In this document: one piece after another, positions 7,627 through 16,361 of the stretch
Position numbering within the stretch: the stretch's first letter is position 1
Layout of the letters: the number at the start of each line of letters is the position of its first letter
From: Rhodospirillales bacterium
GTDB taxonomy: Bacteria; Pseudomonadota; Alphaproteobacteria; Rhodospirillales; UBA2165
Length of the DNA: 33,461 nt
Assembly (NCBI GenBank): GCA_022823235.1
Contig: JAJDXO010000022.1
Location: forward strand, 125,955-159,415
Reading direction: 5' to 3'
Program-made: the position numbers and the translations under genes
The notes under the pieces: model-generated
What the model was told of the DNA's origin: nothing
Database searches by the model: none
Seen by the model: only the letters and a program-made list of their open reading frames with translations

Positions 7627-8991
7627 ATGTCGCCGCTTCTCAATCCGCGCCTTTGGATCATCGCCGCCGGAACGGTCATCGTACCGCTGGATTCCTCGGT
7701 CAACGTGGCGTTTCCGTACATTGCCGACGGCTTCGGCCGGCCGGCGCCGGATCTCCGGCTGGTGGTCGTCACCTTCATATTGAGCTCCGCCTCCCTGTTG
7801 CTGATCGGCGGGCGCCTTGGCGATCTCTACGGCTACCGGCGGATTTTCCGAATCGGGCTGGTCATCAGCATCGCCGCACTGCTGCTGGACGCCGCGGCGC
7901 CATCCTACCTCGCCCTCCTGTCGGCGCGGATCGGACAGGGCATCGGTGCGGCCCTGACCCTCTCCTGTGCGCCGGCACTCACCATCGGATTGTTCTCCGA
8001 GGCCGATCGCGGCAAGGCCATCGGGGCTTATGCAATGATATTCGCCGGCTCCATGGCCCTGGGGCCGGTCGTCGGCGGCTGGTTGATCGACGCCTGGGAT
8101 TGGCGGGCGGTGTTCTGGTTCCGGGCGCCATTGGCCGCGGCGGCGCTGCTCGGATCCATATTTCTTTCAAGTGCGCGCGCGGCCGGGCCCGGGAGGACCT
8201 TCGATCCCGCCGGCGCCGTTCTGCTGGGCTCCGCCCTGGCCCTGATCTTCATCTCACTGAATATGCTGAGCACGTCCGCGGCCGCCGGCGCCGCCCTCGG
8301 GGGTCTGGCGGTCCTGACCGGCGGCGGCTTCGTCGCCCACCAACTAAGAAGCGCGTCGCCGATCATCGAGCTTCGCTATTTCCGCTCCTGGCCGTTTTCC
8401 GGCCTGACCGTCTCCAACGTTCTGCTGAACCTCTCCGCCTTCTCGGTCATGATGGTGGTGCCGTTCCATCTCGGCCGAACGGCCGGCGTGGATGCCGGTG
8501 ACGCCGGTTGGGTTCTCGCGGCCTATGCCGGCGGCGTGGCGGCAACGGCGTGGATTGCCGGACAAATTCTCAACACGGCGGCGGCCGGCGACTCCGCGGC
8601 CCCGCGATTGATGCGCCTCAGCGCCCTCGGCATCGGCGCCGGCCTGTGGCTGGTTTCCGGTCTCGGGCCGGGCCAGTCCCTGTTGGCCGTCGCGGCGGCC
8701 ATCGGCCTCGTCGGGGCCGGGCTGGGGCTCTATCAGGCATCGTTCCTCTATCTGGTGACCGGCACCCTGCCGCCCGAGGACAGGGGCGTCGCCGGCAGCC
8801 TCGCCGAGGTTACCCGTTCCATGGGCAATGTCGGCGCGGCGACCCTGATGTTCGAGATTTTCCGCACCCGATCGGCGGCCGACGGGTTCGAGGCCGGGTT
8901 CCAATCGACCTATGTCACCGCCGCAGCCATCGCTTTCGCGGTGCTTGCGGTGATGCTTGCGTCGGCCATATTTCAAAGAACCAGGTCCTAG
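7627..8991 (+). CDS. MFS exporter, DHA2 (EmrB/QacA-like) family
   Basis: A 454-residue integral membrane protein, probably a proton-driven drug or metabolite exporter. It is almost wholly hydrophobic, with about 14 likely membrane segments as in DHA2 transporters. Family marks are PLDSSVNVAFPYIADGF in the first segment (motif D1-like), GGRLGDLYGYRRIF after segment 2 (motif A), and a motif C-like GPVVGGWLIDAWDWRAVFW. It stands alone, divergent from aatA, with no membrane-fusion partner nearby. A GTG at 7615 would add four residues; GGGGAG at 7606-7611 is too near that GTG and rather far from the ATG at 7627, so the start is uncertain. Substrate unknown. Confidence 0.88.
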   Translation: MSPLLNPRLWIIAAGTVIVPLDSSVNVAFPYIADGFGRPAPDLRLVVVTFILSSASLLLIGGRLGDLYGYRRIFRIGLVISIAALLLDAAAPSYLALLSARIGQGIGAALTLSCAPALTIGLFSEADRGKAIGAYAMIFAGSMALGPVVGGWLIDAWDWRAVFWFRAPLAAAALLGSIFLSSARAAGPGRTFDPAGAVLLGSALALIFISLNMLSTSAAAGAALGGLAVLTGGGFVAHQLRSASPIIELRYFRSWPFSGLTVSNVLLNLSAFSVMMVVPFHLGRTAGVDAGDAGWVLAAYAGGVAATAWIAGQILNTAAAGDSAAPRLMRLSALGIGAGLWLVSGLGPGQSLLAVAAAIGLVGAGLGLYQASFLYLVTGTLPPEDRGVAGSLAEVTRSMGNVGAATLMFEIFRTRSAADGFEAGFQSTYVTAAAIAFAVLAVMLASAIFQRTRS

Positions 8992-9004
8992 AGCAGTTTC
9001 CAGT

Positions 9005-9041
9005 GAACTCTCAGTGATCTCCGGGGGGCGCGTGATATAAT
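9005..9041 (+). promoter_or_regulatory. uvrB promoter with LexA-like box
   Basis: A consensus -10 box TATAAT is at 9036-9041, 19 bases before the uvrB start. Upstream is GAAC (9005-9008), seven bases, then GATC (9016-9019). This is one mismatch from the GAAC-N7-GAAC direct repeat bound by LexA in Alphaproteobacteria. It lies inside an 11-bp direct repeat (CAGTGAACTCT at 9001-9011, CAGTGATCTCC at 9012-9022) and overlaps the expected -35 position. SOS control is inferred. Confidence 0.45.
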
Positions 9042-9060
9042 CGGCCCCGAAGGAATTTTC

Positions 9061-11265
9061 ATGCCGCTACTGGACCACGCCGGGATCGATTTCATCCCCG
9101 AAAAACGCCCCCTTATCGAGGGCGGCGAAGCGCTGCACGTGGTCTCGGAATTCGAGCCGGCCGGCGACCAGCCCGAGGCCATCGGCGAGCTGACGGCCAG
9201 CATCCGCGACGGCGACAAGGACCAGGTGCTGTTGGGCGTCACCGGATCGGGCAAGACCTTCACCATGGCCCACGTCATTCAGGCGCTGAACCGGCCGACC
9301 CTGGTGCTGGCCCCGAACAAGACGTTGGCGGCCCAGCTTTACGGCGAAATGAAGGAGTTCTTCCCCGACAACGCGGTCGAGTATTTCGTCTCCTATTACG
9401 ACTACTACCAGCCCGAAGCCTACGTGCCGCGCTCGGACACCTATATCGAGAAGGACGCGTCGATCAACGAACAGATCGACCGGATGCGGCATTCGGCGAC
9501 CCGCGCGCTGTTGGAGCGCAATGATGTGGTGATCGTCGCCTCGGTGTCCTGCATCTACGGTATCGGCGCAGTGGAGACCTATGCCCAGATGACGGTCAGA
9601 CTGACCGCCGGCGGGGCCATGGACCGCAAGGCGCTGCTCAGGGAGCTGGTGGAGCTTCAGTACACGAGAAACGACGCGGCGTTCTTCCGCGGCACCTTCC
9701 GGGTGCGCGGCGATGTGATCGAGATCTTTCCTTCACACCTGGAGGACCGGGCCTGGCGGGTCAGCCTGTTCGGCGACGAGATCGAGGGAATCTGGGAAAT
9801 CGATCCCCTGACCGGCGAGAAAACGGCGCGGCTCGAAGAGGTCACCGTTTATCCGTCCAGCCACTACGTCACGCCCCGCCCCACCCTCCAGCAGGCCATC
9901 CCGAAGATCAAGGAAGAGCTCAAGGAGCGGGTGGCCTGGTTTGAGAGAAACGGCAAGCTGTTGGAGGCCCAGCGGCTGGAAGAGCGGACCACCTTCGATC
10001 TCGAGATGCTGGAGACCACCGGACATTGTTCGGGGATCGAGAACTACTCCCGCTACCTGACCGGCCGGGCGCCGGGCGAGCCGCCGCCGACCCTATTCGA
10101 ATATCTGCCCGAAAACGCGCTTCTGGTGGTCGACGAAAGCCATGTCACGGTGCCCCAGCTGGGCGGCATGTACCGGGGCGATTTCAACCGCAAATCGACC
10201 CTCGCCGAATACGGATTCCGGCTGCCGTCCTGCGTCGACAACCGGCCGCTGAAATTCGAGGAATGGGAAGCCATGCGGCCGCAGACCGTGTTCGTCTCGG
10301 CGACGCCGGGCCCGTGGGAGCTGGAAGCCACCGGCGGCGTGTTCGTCGAACAGGTGGTCCGCCCGACCGGTCTGGTGGACCCGGAATGCAGCGTCCGGCC
10401 GGTGGAGGCCCAGGTGGACGATCTGCTGGCCGAGTGCCGCGCCTGCGCCGCCAATGGGGAACGGGTGCTGGTCACCACCCTGACCAAGCGCATGGCCGAG
10501 GACCTCACCGAGTACATGCACGAGGCGGGGCTCAGGGTCCGCTACCTGCATTCGGACATCGACACGCTGGAGCGGATCGAGATCATCCGCGATCTGCGCC
10601 TGGGCGCGTTCGACGTGCTGGTGGGCATCAACCTGCTCCGCGAGGGTCTCGACATTCCCGAATGCGCGCTGGTCGCGATCCTGGATGCCGACAAGGAGGG
10701 TTTCCTGCGTTCCAAGACATCCCTCGTCCAGACCATCGGCCGGGCGGCGCGAAACGTCGACGGGCGGGTGCTGCTCTACGCCGACAACAAGACGGAGTCG
10801 CTGGACTACGCCATCGGCGAGACCAACCGGCGGCGGGCCAAGCAGCAGGCCTACAACGAGGCCCGCGGCATCACCCCGGCAAGCGTCAAGAAGGGGATCT
10901 CGGATGTCTTGCAATCGGTCTATGAGGCCGACTACGTGACCGTCGATCTGGGGGTCGGCGAAGCCAGCCACAAGGTTGGCGACAATCTGCACGCCCACCT
11001 GAAGGACATGAACAAGCGCATGCTGGATGCGGCGGCCAATCTGGAATTCGAGGAAGCGGCCCGGCTCCGGGATGAAATCCGGCGTCTCGAAGCCATCGAT
11101 TTGGGGCTCGACAAGGCGGGCGTCTCACCGGCCGCGGCGGCCGAGGCGGGCATCCGACCATCTCCGTTCAGACCCGATAAGGCGGGCGTCCAGTCCCGCA
11201 CCGCCGGCAAACGGAAATCCAAGGCGCACGGAAAGAAGAAGCGCCGCGACGGGCGGCCGCGGTAA
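9061..11265 (+). CDS. uvrB: Excinuclease ABC subunit B
   Basis: A 734-residue UvrB, the damage-verifying helicase-like subunit of nucleotide excision repair, which works with UvrA and UvrC. Visible parts: Walker A GVTGSGKT (59-66), the beta-hairpin region [16 protein letters not shown] (about 108-123) that clamps the damaged strand, DESH (358-361), the helicase motif [12 protein letters not shown], and a C-terminal UVR domain starting near 654 ([19 protein letters not shown]) that contacts UvrC. The tail after about residue 690 is a lysine/arginine-rich extension absent from shorter homologues. ATG 9061 follows GAAGGAATTTTC, a good ribosome site. A possible LexA box lies upstream. Confidence 0.98.
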   Translation: MPLLDHAGIDFIPEKRPLIEGGEALHVVSEFEPAGDQPEAIGELTASIRDGDKDQVLLGVTGSGKTFTMAHVIQALNRPTLVLAPNKTLAAQLYGEMKEFFPDNAVEYFVSYYDYYQPEAYVPRSDTYIEKDASINEQIDRMRHSATRALLERNDVVIVASVSCIYGIGAVETYAQMTVRLTAGGAMDRKALLRELVELQYTRNDAAFFRGTFRVRGDVIEIFPSHLEDRAWRVSLFGDEIEGIWEIDPLTGEKTARLEEVTVYPSSHYVTPRPTLQQAIPKIKEELKERVAWFERNGKLLEAQRLEERTTFDLEMLETTGHCSGIENYSRYLTGRAPGEPPPTLFEYLPENALLVVDESHVTVPQLGGMYRGDFNRKSTLAEYGFRLPSCVDNRPLKFEEWEAMRPQTVFVSATPGPWELEATGGVFVEQVVRPTGLVDPECSVRPVEAQVDDLLAECRACAANGERVLVTTLTKRMAEDLTEYMHEAGLRVRYLHSDIDTLERIEIIRDLRLGAFDVLVGINLLREGLDIPECALVAILDADKEGFLRSKTSLVQTIGRAARNVDGRVLLYADNKTESLDYAIGETNRRRAKQQAYNEARGITPASVKKGISDVLQSVYEADYVTVDLGVGEASHKVGDNLHAHLKDMNKRMLDAAANLEFEEAARLRDEIRRLEAIDLGLDKAGVSPAAAAEAGIRPSPFRPDKAGVQSRTAGKRKSKAHGKKKRRDGRPR

Positions 11266-11333
11266 TTCTTCGCCGGCTCCCGCCCCTACGATCCATCTGT
11301 TATCCTTCACCCTTGATTTCAGGGGGACCCGCC

Positions 11334-12587
11334 ATGGACTGGACAATCAGCCATAAGCCGGCATTTTGGGAAGGCACCCGCCTCGCCTACCCGGACGTGC
11401 CCAAGGAACACCCGAAATTCTCCGAGAGCGTTACCGTCGGCAATCTCGTCCTGGTCTCGGGGTGCGGCGGCAAGGACACCGTGACCGGCGAGCCGGCGCC
11501 GCCGGACGTCGCCGGCCAGGTCAACACGGCGCTGGACAAGACGAGGGCGGCGCTGGAGGAAGCCGGCAGCTCCATGGAGAACATCGTCAAGACGTTCTTC
11601 CTGATCCGCAGCCTGGACGACTACGGCGAGGTGAGAAAAACCGAGACCGAATATTACGAGCGTCACGCGCCGTCCCTGATCGAAACGCCGCCCTCGGCGA
11701 CCCTGATGGTGGTGCCCGGCCTCGCCAACCCCGACTACCGGCTCGAATACGAGGTGATCGCGGCGAAGGACCGGTCCGCCGCCGATTGGGGCGTCACCTA
11801 TTACCCGGAGTTCTGGGGCGGCAGGGAGCTGGCGTTCCCGCACGTGCCGAAGGAGCACGCCAAGTTCGCCCGCACCCAGGTCATCGGCGGCCTGGTCGCC
11901 GTCTCCGGCTGTCAGGCCCTGGACCACGAGACGGTTCGCGTCGAGACCATGGACTTCGCCGAACAAACCCGCATCTGCCTCGACAAGGTGCGGATCGGCA
12001 TGGAGGAAACCGGAGGCTCCCTCGAAACCACCGCCAAGACAGTGGTGTTCATCAAGGACCCGGCGCGGATTTCCGAGTACCGGGAAATCGAGCGCGCCTA
12101 TTTCGCCGAGCACGCGCCCGCCCTGGCGGACGACCCGCCGGCCAGCACCCTGATGGTGGTCGAGGAACTGCCCCGGCCCGAATTCCTGGTCGAGGTAGAG
12201 GCGTTCGGGGTCGCCGGCAGCGCACTCCCCGGCTGGCCGGTCGCCTTTTTTCCGGGCGCCGTCCGGGCCGGACGGCTGCTGTTCTCCGCCGCCATCGGCG
12301 CCGGCGGCGGCATCGAGGCGCAGATCGAGGCCCAGATCGAGGCGGCGTTCACCGGCCTCAAGGCCGCCCTCGAAAATGCCGGCGGGAGCCTCGACGGTTT
12401 GGTCAAGACGACCATGATGCTGACCCGGCTCGAGGACTACCCCGTCATGCGGCGGGTCGAGACGGAGTTTTACCAAGCCCACGCGCCGGCGCTGCTCGAA
12501 AATCCGCCCGCCAGCACGTTCATCCAACTCCGGGCCTGCGAAGGCGAGGACAGCCTGTTCCAAATCGACGGCACGGCGGTTCTGTAA
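11334..12587 (+). CDS. Protein with three tandem RidA/YjgF-like domains
   Basis: A 417-residue protein built of three RidA (Rid/YER057c/UK114) domains. RidA proteins are usually single 130-residue units that form trimers and hydrolyse reactive enamines/imines. Each domain repeats the same signature: ALEEAGSSMENIVKTFFLI, GMEETGGSLETTAKTVVFI and ALENAGGSLDGLVKTTMML. Each also repeats a later one: HAPSLIETPPSATLMVV, HAPALADDPPASTLMVV and HAPALLENPPASTFIQL. Domains span about 1-140, 141-280 and 281-417. The catalytic arginine of canonical RidA (in the RxxxE region near the end) is not obvious in any copy, so enzymatic deamination is doubtful. The ATG at 11334 follows AGGGGGACCCGCC and is chosen over a TTG at 11313. 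pobA follows after 139 bases. Confidence 0.85.
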   Translation: MDWTISHKPAFWEGTRLAYPDVPKEHPKFSESVTVGNLVLVSGCGGKDTVTGEPAPPDVAGQVNTALDKTRAALEEAGSSMENIVKTFFLIRSLDDYGEVRKTETEYYERHAPSLIETPPSATLMVVPGLANPDYRLEYEVIAAKDRSAADWGVTYYPEFWGGRELAFPHVPKEHAKFARTQVIGGLVAVSGCQALDHETVRVETMDFAEQTRICLDKVRIGMEETGGSLETTAKTVVFIKDPARISEYREIERAYFAEHAPALADDPPASTLMVVEELPRPEFLVEVEAFGVAGSALPGWPVAFFPGAVRAGRLLFSAAIGAGGGIEAQIEAQIEAAFTGLKAALENAGGSLDGLVKTTMMLTRLEDYPVMRRVETEFYQAHAPALLENPPASTFIQLRACEGEDSLFQIDGTAVL

Positions 12588-12726
12588 GCGGCCCTGACCC
12601 TCGCTCGTCCGGCCGTGGGCGCGAAACGCGAAAACCGGTGTGATCCCGACCCGGTATGTGGCACGCTTTCGCCGGGGCGATACCGAACGGCCCTTCAGGA
12701 AGCCCGGACCGGTCAGGGAGTAGATC

Positions 12727-13902
12727 ATGCGCACACAAGTGGCGATTGTCGGCGGCGGCCCGGCGGGACTGATGCTCTCGCACCTGCTGCATCTGGACGG
12801 CATCGACAGCATCGTCGTCGAGAAACACCCGCGGGAACGCGTGCTGCAGCGCATCCGGGCGGGGGTCCTCGAAGCGGGCTCGGTGCAGCTCCTGCGCGAT
12901 GTCGGCCTCGGCGGGCGCATGGACGCCGAAGGCCACCCCCATGACGGCGCCTATATCGTCTGGAAGGGCGAGCAGAAAGTCCTCATCGACACCGCCAAAT
13001 ATACCGGCAAGCAGATGATGGCCTACGGCCAGACCGCCATCACCGAGGACCTGTACGCCGCCCGTGACCGGGACGGCGGCCGGATCATCGATGAGGCCCA
13101 AAGCGTGGCGCTCCACGACCTCACCACCGACGAGCCCTTCGTCACCTTCGAGAAGGACCGCAGCGTGGAGCGCATCGAGTGCGATTTCGTCGCGGGCTGC
13201 GACGGCTTTCACGGGGTCAGCCGGCGCTGCATTCCATCGTCCACGCTGGTGAACTACGACAAGAGCTACCCCTTCGGCTGGCTCGGCATCCTGTCGGAAA
13301 CCCGGCCGCTGCCGGATATCGTCTATGCCAACCACGAGCGGGGGTTCGCCCTTGCCTCCCAACGCTCGGAGCGGATGAGCCGCTACTACATTCAGTGCCC
13401 GCTCGACAATTCCGTCGAGGAATGGCCGGACGACCGGTTCTGGGAGGAACTGAAGGCGCGTTTCCCGGCGGACATGGCGGACGCCATCGAGACCGGCCCT
13501 TCGATCGAGAAGTCCATCGCGCCGCTGCGCAGCTTCGTCTCCGAGCCCATGCGCTACGGGCGCCTGTTCACCGCCGGCGACGCCGCGCATATCGTGCCGC
13601 CCACCGGCGCCAAGGGGCTCAATCTCGCCTTTTCGGACGTCTGGTACCTGTCGCGGGGCCTGATCCGCCGCTACAAGGACAACAAGGACGATCTGCTCGA
13701 CATTTATTCGGAAACCGCGCTGCGGCGCGTCTGGGGGGCCGAGCGGATGTCCTGGTACCTGACCCGGCTGCTGCACCTGTTCCCGGACGACAATCCGTTC
13801 GATCAGCGGACCCGCGAGGATGAACTGGATTACGTGGTGCGCTCGGAAAACGCCATGGCGGCGCTCGCCGAACAGTATGTCGGACTGCCCTACGAGATGT
13901 GA
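12727..13902 (+). CDS. pobA: 4-hydroxybenzoate 3-monooxygenase
   Basis: A 391-residue flavoprotein hydroxylase that turns 4-hydroxybenzoate into protocatechuate with NADPH and oxygen, feeding the beta-ketoadipate pathway. FAD motifs are GGGPAG (9-14), CDGFHGVSR (158-166, the DG motif) and GDAAHIVPPTGAKGLNLA (284-301). The active-site residues of the Pseudomonas enzyme (Tyr201, Ser212, Arg214, Tyr222, Pro293, Tyr385) all appear here one position earlier (Y200, S211, R213, Y221, P292, Y384), which makes the substrate call strong. ATG 12727 follows CAGGGAGTAGATC. Unusually, no pobR regulator and no protocatechuate dioxygenase genes are next to it. Confidence 0.95.
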   Translation: MRTQVAIVGGGPAGLMLSHLLHLDGIDSIVVEKHPRERVLQRIRAGVLEAGSVQLLRDVGLGGRMDAEGHPHDGAYIVWKGEQKVLIDTAKYTGKQMMAYGQTAITEDLYAARDRDGGRIIDEAQSVALHDLTTDEPFVTFEKDRSVERIECDFVAGCDGFHGVSRRCIPSSTLVNYDKSYPFGWLGILSETRPLPDIVYANHERGFALASQRSERMSRYYIQCPLDNSVEEWPDDRFWEELKARFPADMADAIETGPSIEKSIAPLRSFVSEPMRYGRLFTAGDAAHIVPPTGAKGLNLAFSDVWYLSRGLIRRYKDNKDDLLDIYSETALRRVWGAERMSWYLTRLLHLFPDDNPFDQRTREDELDYVVRSENAMAALAEQYVGLPYEM

Positions 13903-13943
13903 GCCGCCCTACGCGTGTTGCGGCGATGAGGCATAAAATAATT

Positions 13944-13986
13944 GCGTCATGTAAGGTCAATTCGCTCTGAATTGACCGAGCCGGGC
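13944..13986 (+). repeat. Palindromic intergenic repeat, copy 1 of the GGTCAATTC element
   Basis: The core is GGTCAATTC (13955-13963) and GAATTGACC (13969-13977), a 9-bp perfect dyad, flanked by GCGTCATGTAA before and GAGCCGGGC after. A second copy lies at 14067-14108. The flanks match closely and only the loop differs (GCTCT here). This belongs to a 426-base gene-free stretch (13903-14328) made up largely of such repeats. Confidence 0.85.
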
Positions 13987-14066
13987 GCAAGTCCGGGGTA
14001 TCCAGATTTCCGATTCCTGAACCACGGAGACGGTGAGACGGTGAGGAGCACCGCCCCCACCGCCAA

Positions 14067-14108
14067 GCGTCATGTAAGGTCAATTCGGACGAATTGACCG
14101 AGCCGGGC
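14067..14108 (+). repeat. Palindromic intergenic repeat, copy 2 of the GGTCAATTC element
   Basis: Same element as at 13944-13986, in the same orientation 123 bases downstream. GGTCAATTC and GAATTGACC are unchanged, the loop is one base shorter (GGAC), and the flanks GCGTCATGTAA and GAGCCGGGC are identical. The two arms could form a hairpin on either strand. Confidence 0.85.
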
Positions 14109-14156
14109 CCGGACCCGGCCATCCACGGACCTGGAGCGGGCTCCCGCCGGTTTCCC

Positions 14157-14186
14157 GTGGATGCCCCGAACAAGTCGGGGCATGAC
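14157..14186 (-). repeat. GTCAT-palindrome-ATCCAC repeat, inverted copy
   Basis: ATGCCCCGA (14161-14169) and TCGGGGCAT (14175-14183) form a perfect 9-5-9 dyad. Read on the minus strand the element is framed by GTC before and CCAC after, the same frame as the plus-strand element at 14214-14243. The stem bases differ in matched pairs between the two copies. Confidence 0.85.
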
Positions 14187-14213
14187 GGCTTGGTTTGTGC
14201 CATATATCCACTC

Positions 14214-14243
14214 GTCATACCCCGCTTTATGCGGGGTATCCAC
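14214..14243 (+). repeat. GTCAT-palindrome-ATCCAC repeat, direct copy
   Basis: ATACCCCGC (14217-14225) and GCGGGGTAT (14231-14239) form a perfect 9-5-9 dyad with loop TTTAT, within the frame GTC...CCAC. A short related tail, GGGGTATCCA followed after one base by ATTTCC, occurs here and again near 13995-14010. Such palindromic units are common between genes in alphaproteobacterial genomes. Bases 14244-14328, up to the dioxygenase stop, hold nothing I recognise. Confidence 0.85.
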
Positions 14244-14328
14244 ATTTCCAAACGGGTTCGACATGGTGATGACGATTCGCGGGCGAGGGGGGGCGCAAAA
14301 ACGGGAATCCCCCAATCGAGTCCGGACC

Positions 14329-15297
14329 CTAAAGTTCGTGCTGGCGTTTCTGCCGGGAATCCCGGAACGCCGAGATGGGCGGCATCAGGTAACGCCGGGT
14401 CTCCGATTCATCGGGCGGCGGCGCATCGCCGACCGGCCGGCCCCCCTTGACGGTGACGCGCTCCATCAGCCGCCGATTGGGGTAGTAGTCGTGCAGGGCC
14501 GAATGCTGCGTCGACCGGTTGTCCCAAAACACCACCATGTGGCGCTGCCAGCGGTGCCGGTAATGGTACTCATGGCGGAGGGTCTTCCTGTACAGCATCT
14601 CCAGCACCACCCGGCTTTCGTCCGCCTCCATCCCCTTGATGTGGGTGGTAAATTGAGGATTGACGTAGATCGCCTTCCTGCCGGTTACCGGGTGGACGCG
14701 CACCACCGGATGAACGGCGGGCCGGTAGATCTCTTCGTACTCATTGAGCTTGGCCCGGCCCTCCGGGGTATCGGCAAACAAATCCTTGAACGGCAGAAAA
14801 TCGTGCACCGCCTCGAGTCCCGACAGGAACGCCTGCCAGCGGTCCGAGAGTCCGTCATAGAGCGCGGTCATGCTGCAGAAATTGGTGTCGCCGCCCACGC
14901 GGGGGATTTCCTTGCAGCAAAGCATGGTGCCCATGGGCGGTTCTTCGCGGAAAGTCTCGTCGGTATGCCAGATGTCGGTCGGCGCCGGCGGATTGTTTTC
15001 CTTGTTGTCGTAGACGATGAGCTCCGGGTTGTCCTCGGTGCTGCTCGAGAAGGGATGGACGGTCAGTTCGCCGAAATATCCGCCGAACCGGCGCAAATCA
15101 TCGGAGGAGATATTCTGGTCGGGGAACACCAGCACCCCGAATTCCGCGTGAGCCTGCGACAGTTCGGCCTGCTGCCCGGCGCTCAGAGGCCGCGACAGAT
15201 CAATTCCGGTGATCTCGGCGCCCAGAAAGACGCCGACCGGCCGCACCGCAAAGGAATACTCGGTGGTGGATTGCAATCCGGTGACGAGATCGTCCAT
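14329..15297 (-). CDS. TauD/TfdA-family Fe(II)/2-oxoglutarate dioxygenase
   Basis: A 322-residue non-heme iron oxygenase. These enzymes use 2-oxoglutarate and oxygen to hydroxylate small acids such as taurine, alkyl sulfates or phenoxyacetates. The iron triad is visible as H111 and D113 in IWHTDETF, and H265 in WDNRSTQHSALHDYYP. R276, eleven residues later, matches the 2-oxoglutarate-binding arginine of TauD. The start is taken at the ATG 15295-15297, with GGGAGG eight bases upstream, instead of the longer frame at 15327. It stands alone, convergent with pobA across the repeat region. No transporter or sulfonate gene is adjacent, so the substrate cannot be named. Confidence 0.88.
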   Translation of the reverse strand: MDDLVTGLQSTTEYSFAVRPVGVFLGAEITGIDLSRPLSAGQQAELSQAHAEFGVLVFPDQNISSDDLRRFGGYFGELTVHPFSSSTEDNPELIVYDNKENNPPAPTDIWHTDETFREEPPMGTMLCCKEIPRVGGDTNFCSMTALYDGLSDRWQAFLSGLEAVHDFLPFKDLFADTPEGRAKLNEYEEIYRPAVHPVVRVHPVTGRKAIYVNPQFTTHIKGMEADESRVVLEMLYRKTLRHEYHYRHRWQRHMVVFWDNRSTQHSALHDYYPNRRLMERVTVKGGRPVGDAPPPDESETRRYLMPPISAFRDSRQKRQHEL

Positions 15298-15398
15298 TGA
15301 CTTGCCCTCCCAAGAAACCGTCGTCACGCCGCCATTGGCGAGAAATTAGGACGGAATCTGCCCGACGTCCATCTCGTGGGCAAAGATGTCCGAAATGG

Positions 15399-16313
15399 CT
15401 ACATCCGCGCCTGCAGCTTCCGCACGGCGACCATCTCGTCGCAGGCCCGGATCAACCGGTCGAGGGTCGACACCCCGCGGGCCTCCAGCCGTTCCAGCAT
15501 GGCGGCGAAAATCCGGGCGGTCGCCACCGCATCGCCCACGGCCGAATGCCGGTTCTCGATGGTTACGCCGTGCCGCTTGGCAATGGTCTCCAGGCTATGA
15601 TCGTCGGTGTCGCGATCGAGAAACACGGAGATCAGCAGCGTATCCAGCACCACATGGTCGAACCGGGCGCCGGTCTCGGCTTCCTTCAGTTTCAAAAACG
15701 TCAGGTCGAAGGCGGCGTTGTGGGCCACCAGTACGGTGTCGCCGACGAACTCCCGGAAGCGCGGCACCACCGCACTCGCACCCGGCTTGTCGGCAACCAT
15801 GTCATCGGTGATACCGTGGATTCGGATGGACGCCTTGGGGATATCCATTCCCGGGTTGATGAATTCGTCAAAGGAGCGGGATTCGGTCACCTTGCCGTCG
15901 TGGACGCCGACCGCGCCGATGGAAATCAGCTCGTCCCCGTGGGACGGCCTGAGACCGGTGGTTTCCGTATCGAAGACCGTGAAATCCAGCGACCGCAGGG
16001 TCCGGCCATCCAGCTCCTGCATGTGCCGGGGCAAATCCAGAAGGCTGTAATCGAAAAACTCGGGCCGCTCGGGCAAGGCGCCGGCATCGAGCTCCCGGCG
16101 GTGGAGTTCGCGGTTCAGCCAGATCCAGGCGCAGGCACAGATCACGGCGGTCACCGCAAATATCCAGACCACCAGATGCAGCGCCTGGCCGGCATCCTGA
16201 CCCGCGCCGAGAACGAGCCATGCGACGGCGGAGACGGCGGCGGCGAGGACGACGCCCAAAACCGCCGTCCAGAGGCCCGCGAGCCTGCGCGTACTGAGCC
16301 GGGATATCTTCAT
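15399..16313 (-). CDS. Membrane-anchored DEDDh 3'-5' exonuclease (DNA polymerase III epsilon-like)
   Basis: A 304-residue protein with two likely membrane segments (about 11-36 and 45-67) followed by a cytoplasmic DnaQ-like exonuclease domain (about 108-280). All catalytic residues are present: D115 and E117 in FDTETTG, D203 in HNAAFDLTF, H256 and D261 in HSAVGDAVA. It is not the polymerase proofreading subunit, which has no membrane part. The upstream CBS-DUF294 gene ends 48 bases before this start on the same strand, so the two are probably cotranscribed. The substrate, DNA or RNA, is unknown. Confidence 0.87.
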   Translation of the reverse strand: MKISRLSTRRLAGLWTAVLGVVLAAAVSAVAWLVLGAGQDAGQALHLVVWIFAVTAVICACAWIWLNRELHRRELDAGALPERPEFFDYSLLDLPRHMQELDGRTLRSLDFTVFDTETTGLRPSHGDELISIGAVGVHDGKVTESRSFDEFINPGMDIPKASIRIHGITDDMVADKPGASAVVPRFREFVGDTVLVAHNAAFDLTFLKLKEAETGARFDHVVLDTLLISVFLDRDTDDHSLETIAKRHGVTIENRHSAVGDAVATARIFAAMLERLEARGVSTLDRLIRACDEMVAVRKLQARM

Positions 16314-16361
16314 GCCCTTTGTCCTCCCGCGCCGCGCCCCGTCAGCATATGCACCGTGCCA

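Noticed and set aside
13944-14243. A possible CRISPR array or insertion-sequence remnant
   Set aside because: Only two copies of each repeat occur, spacing is irregular and the units are palindromic in the manner of REP-like elements. There is no transposase frame and no target-site duplication that I can see.
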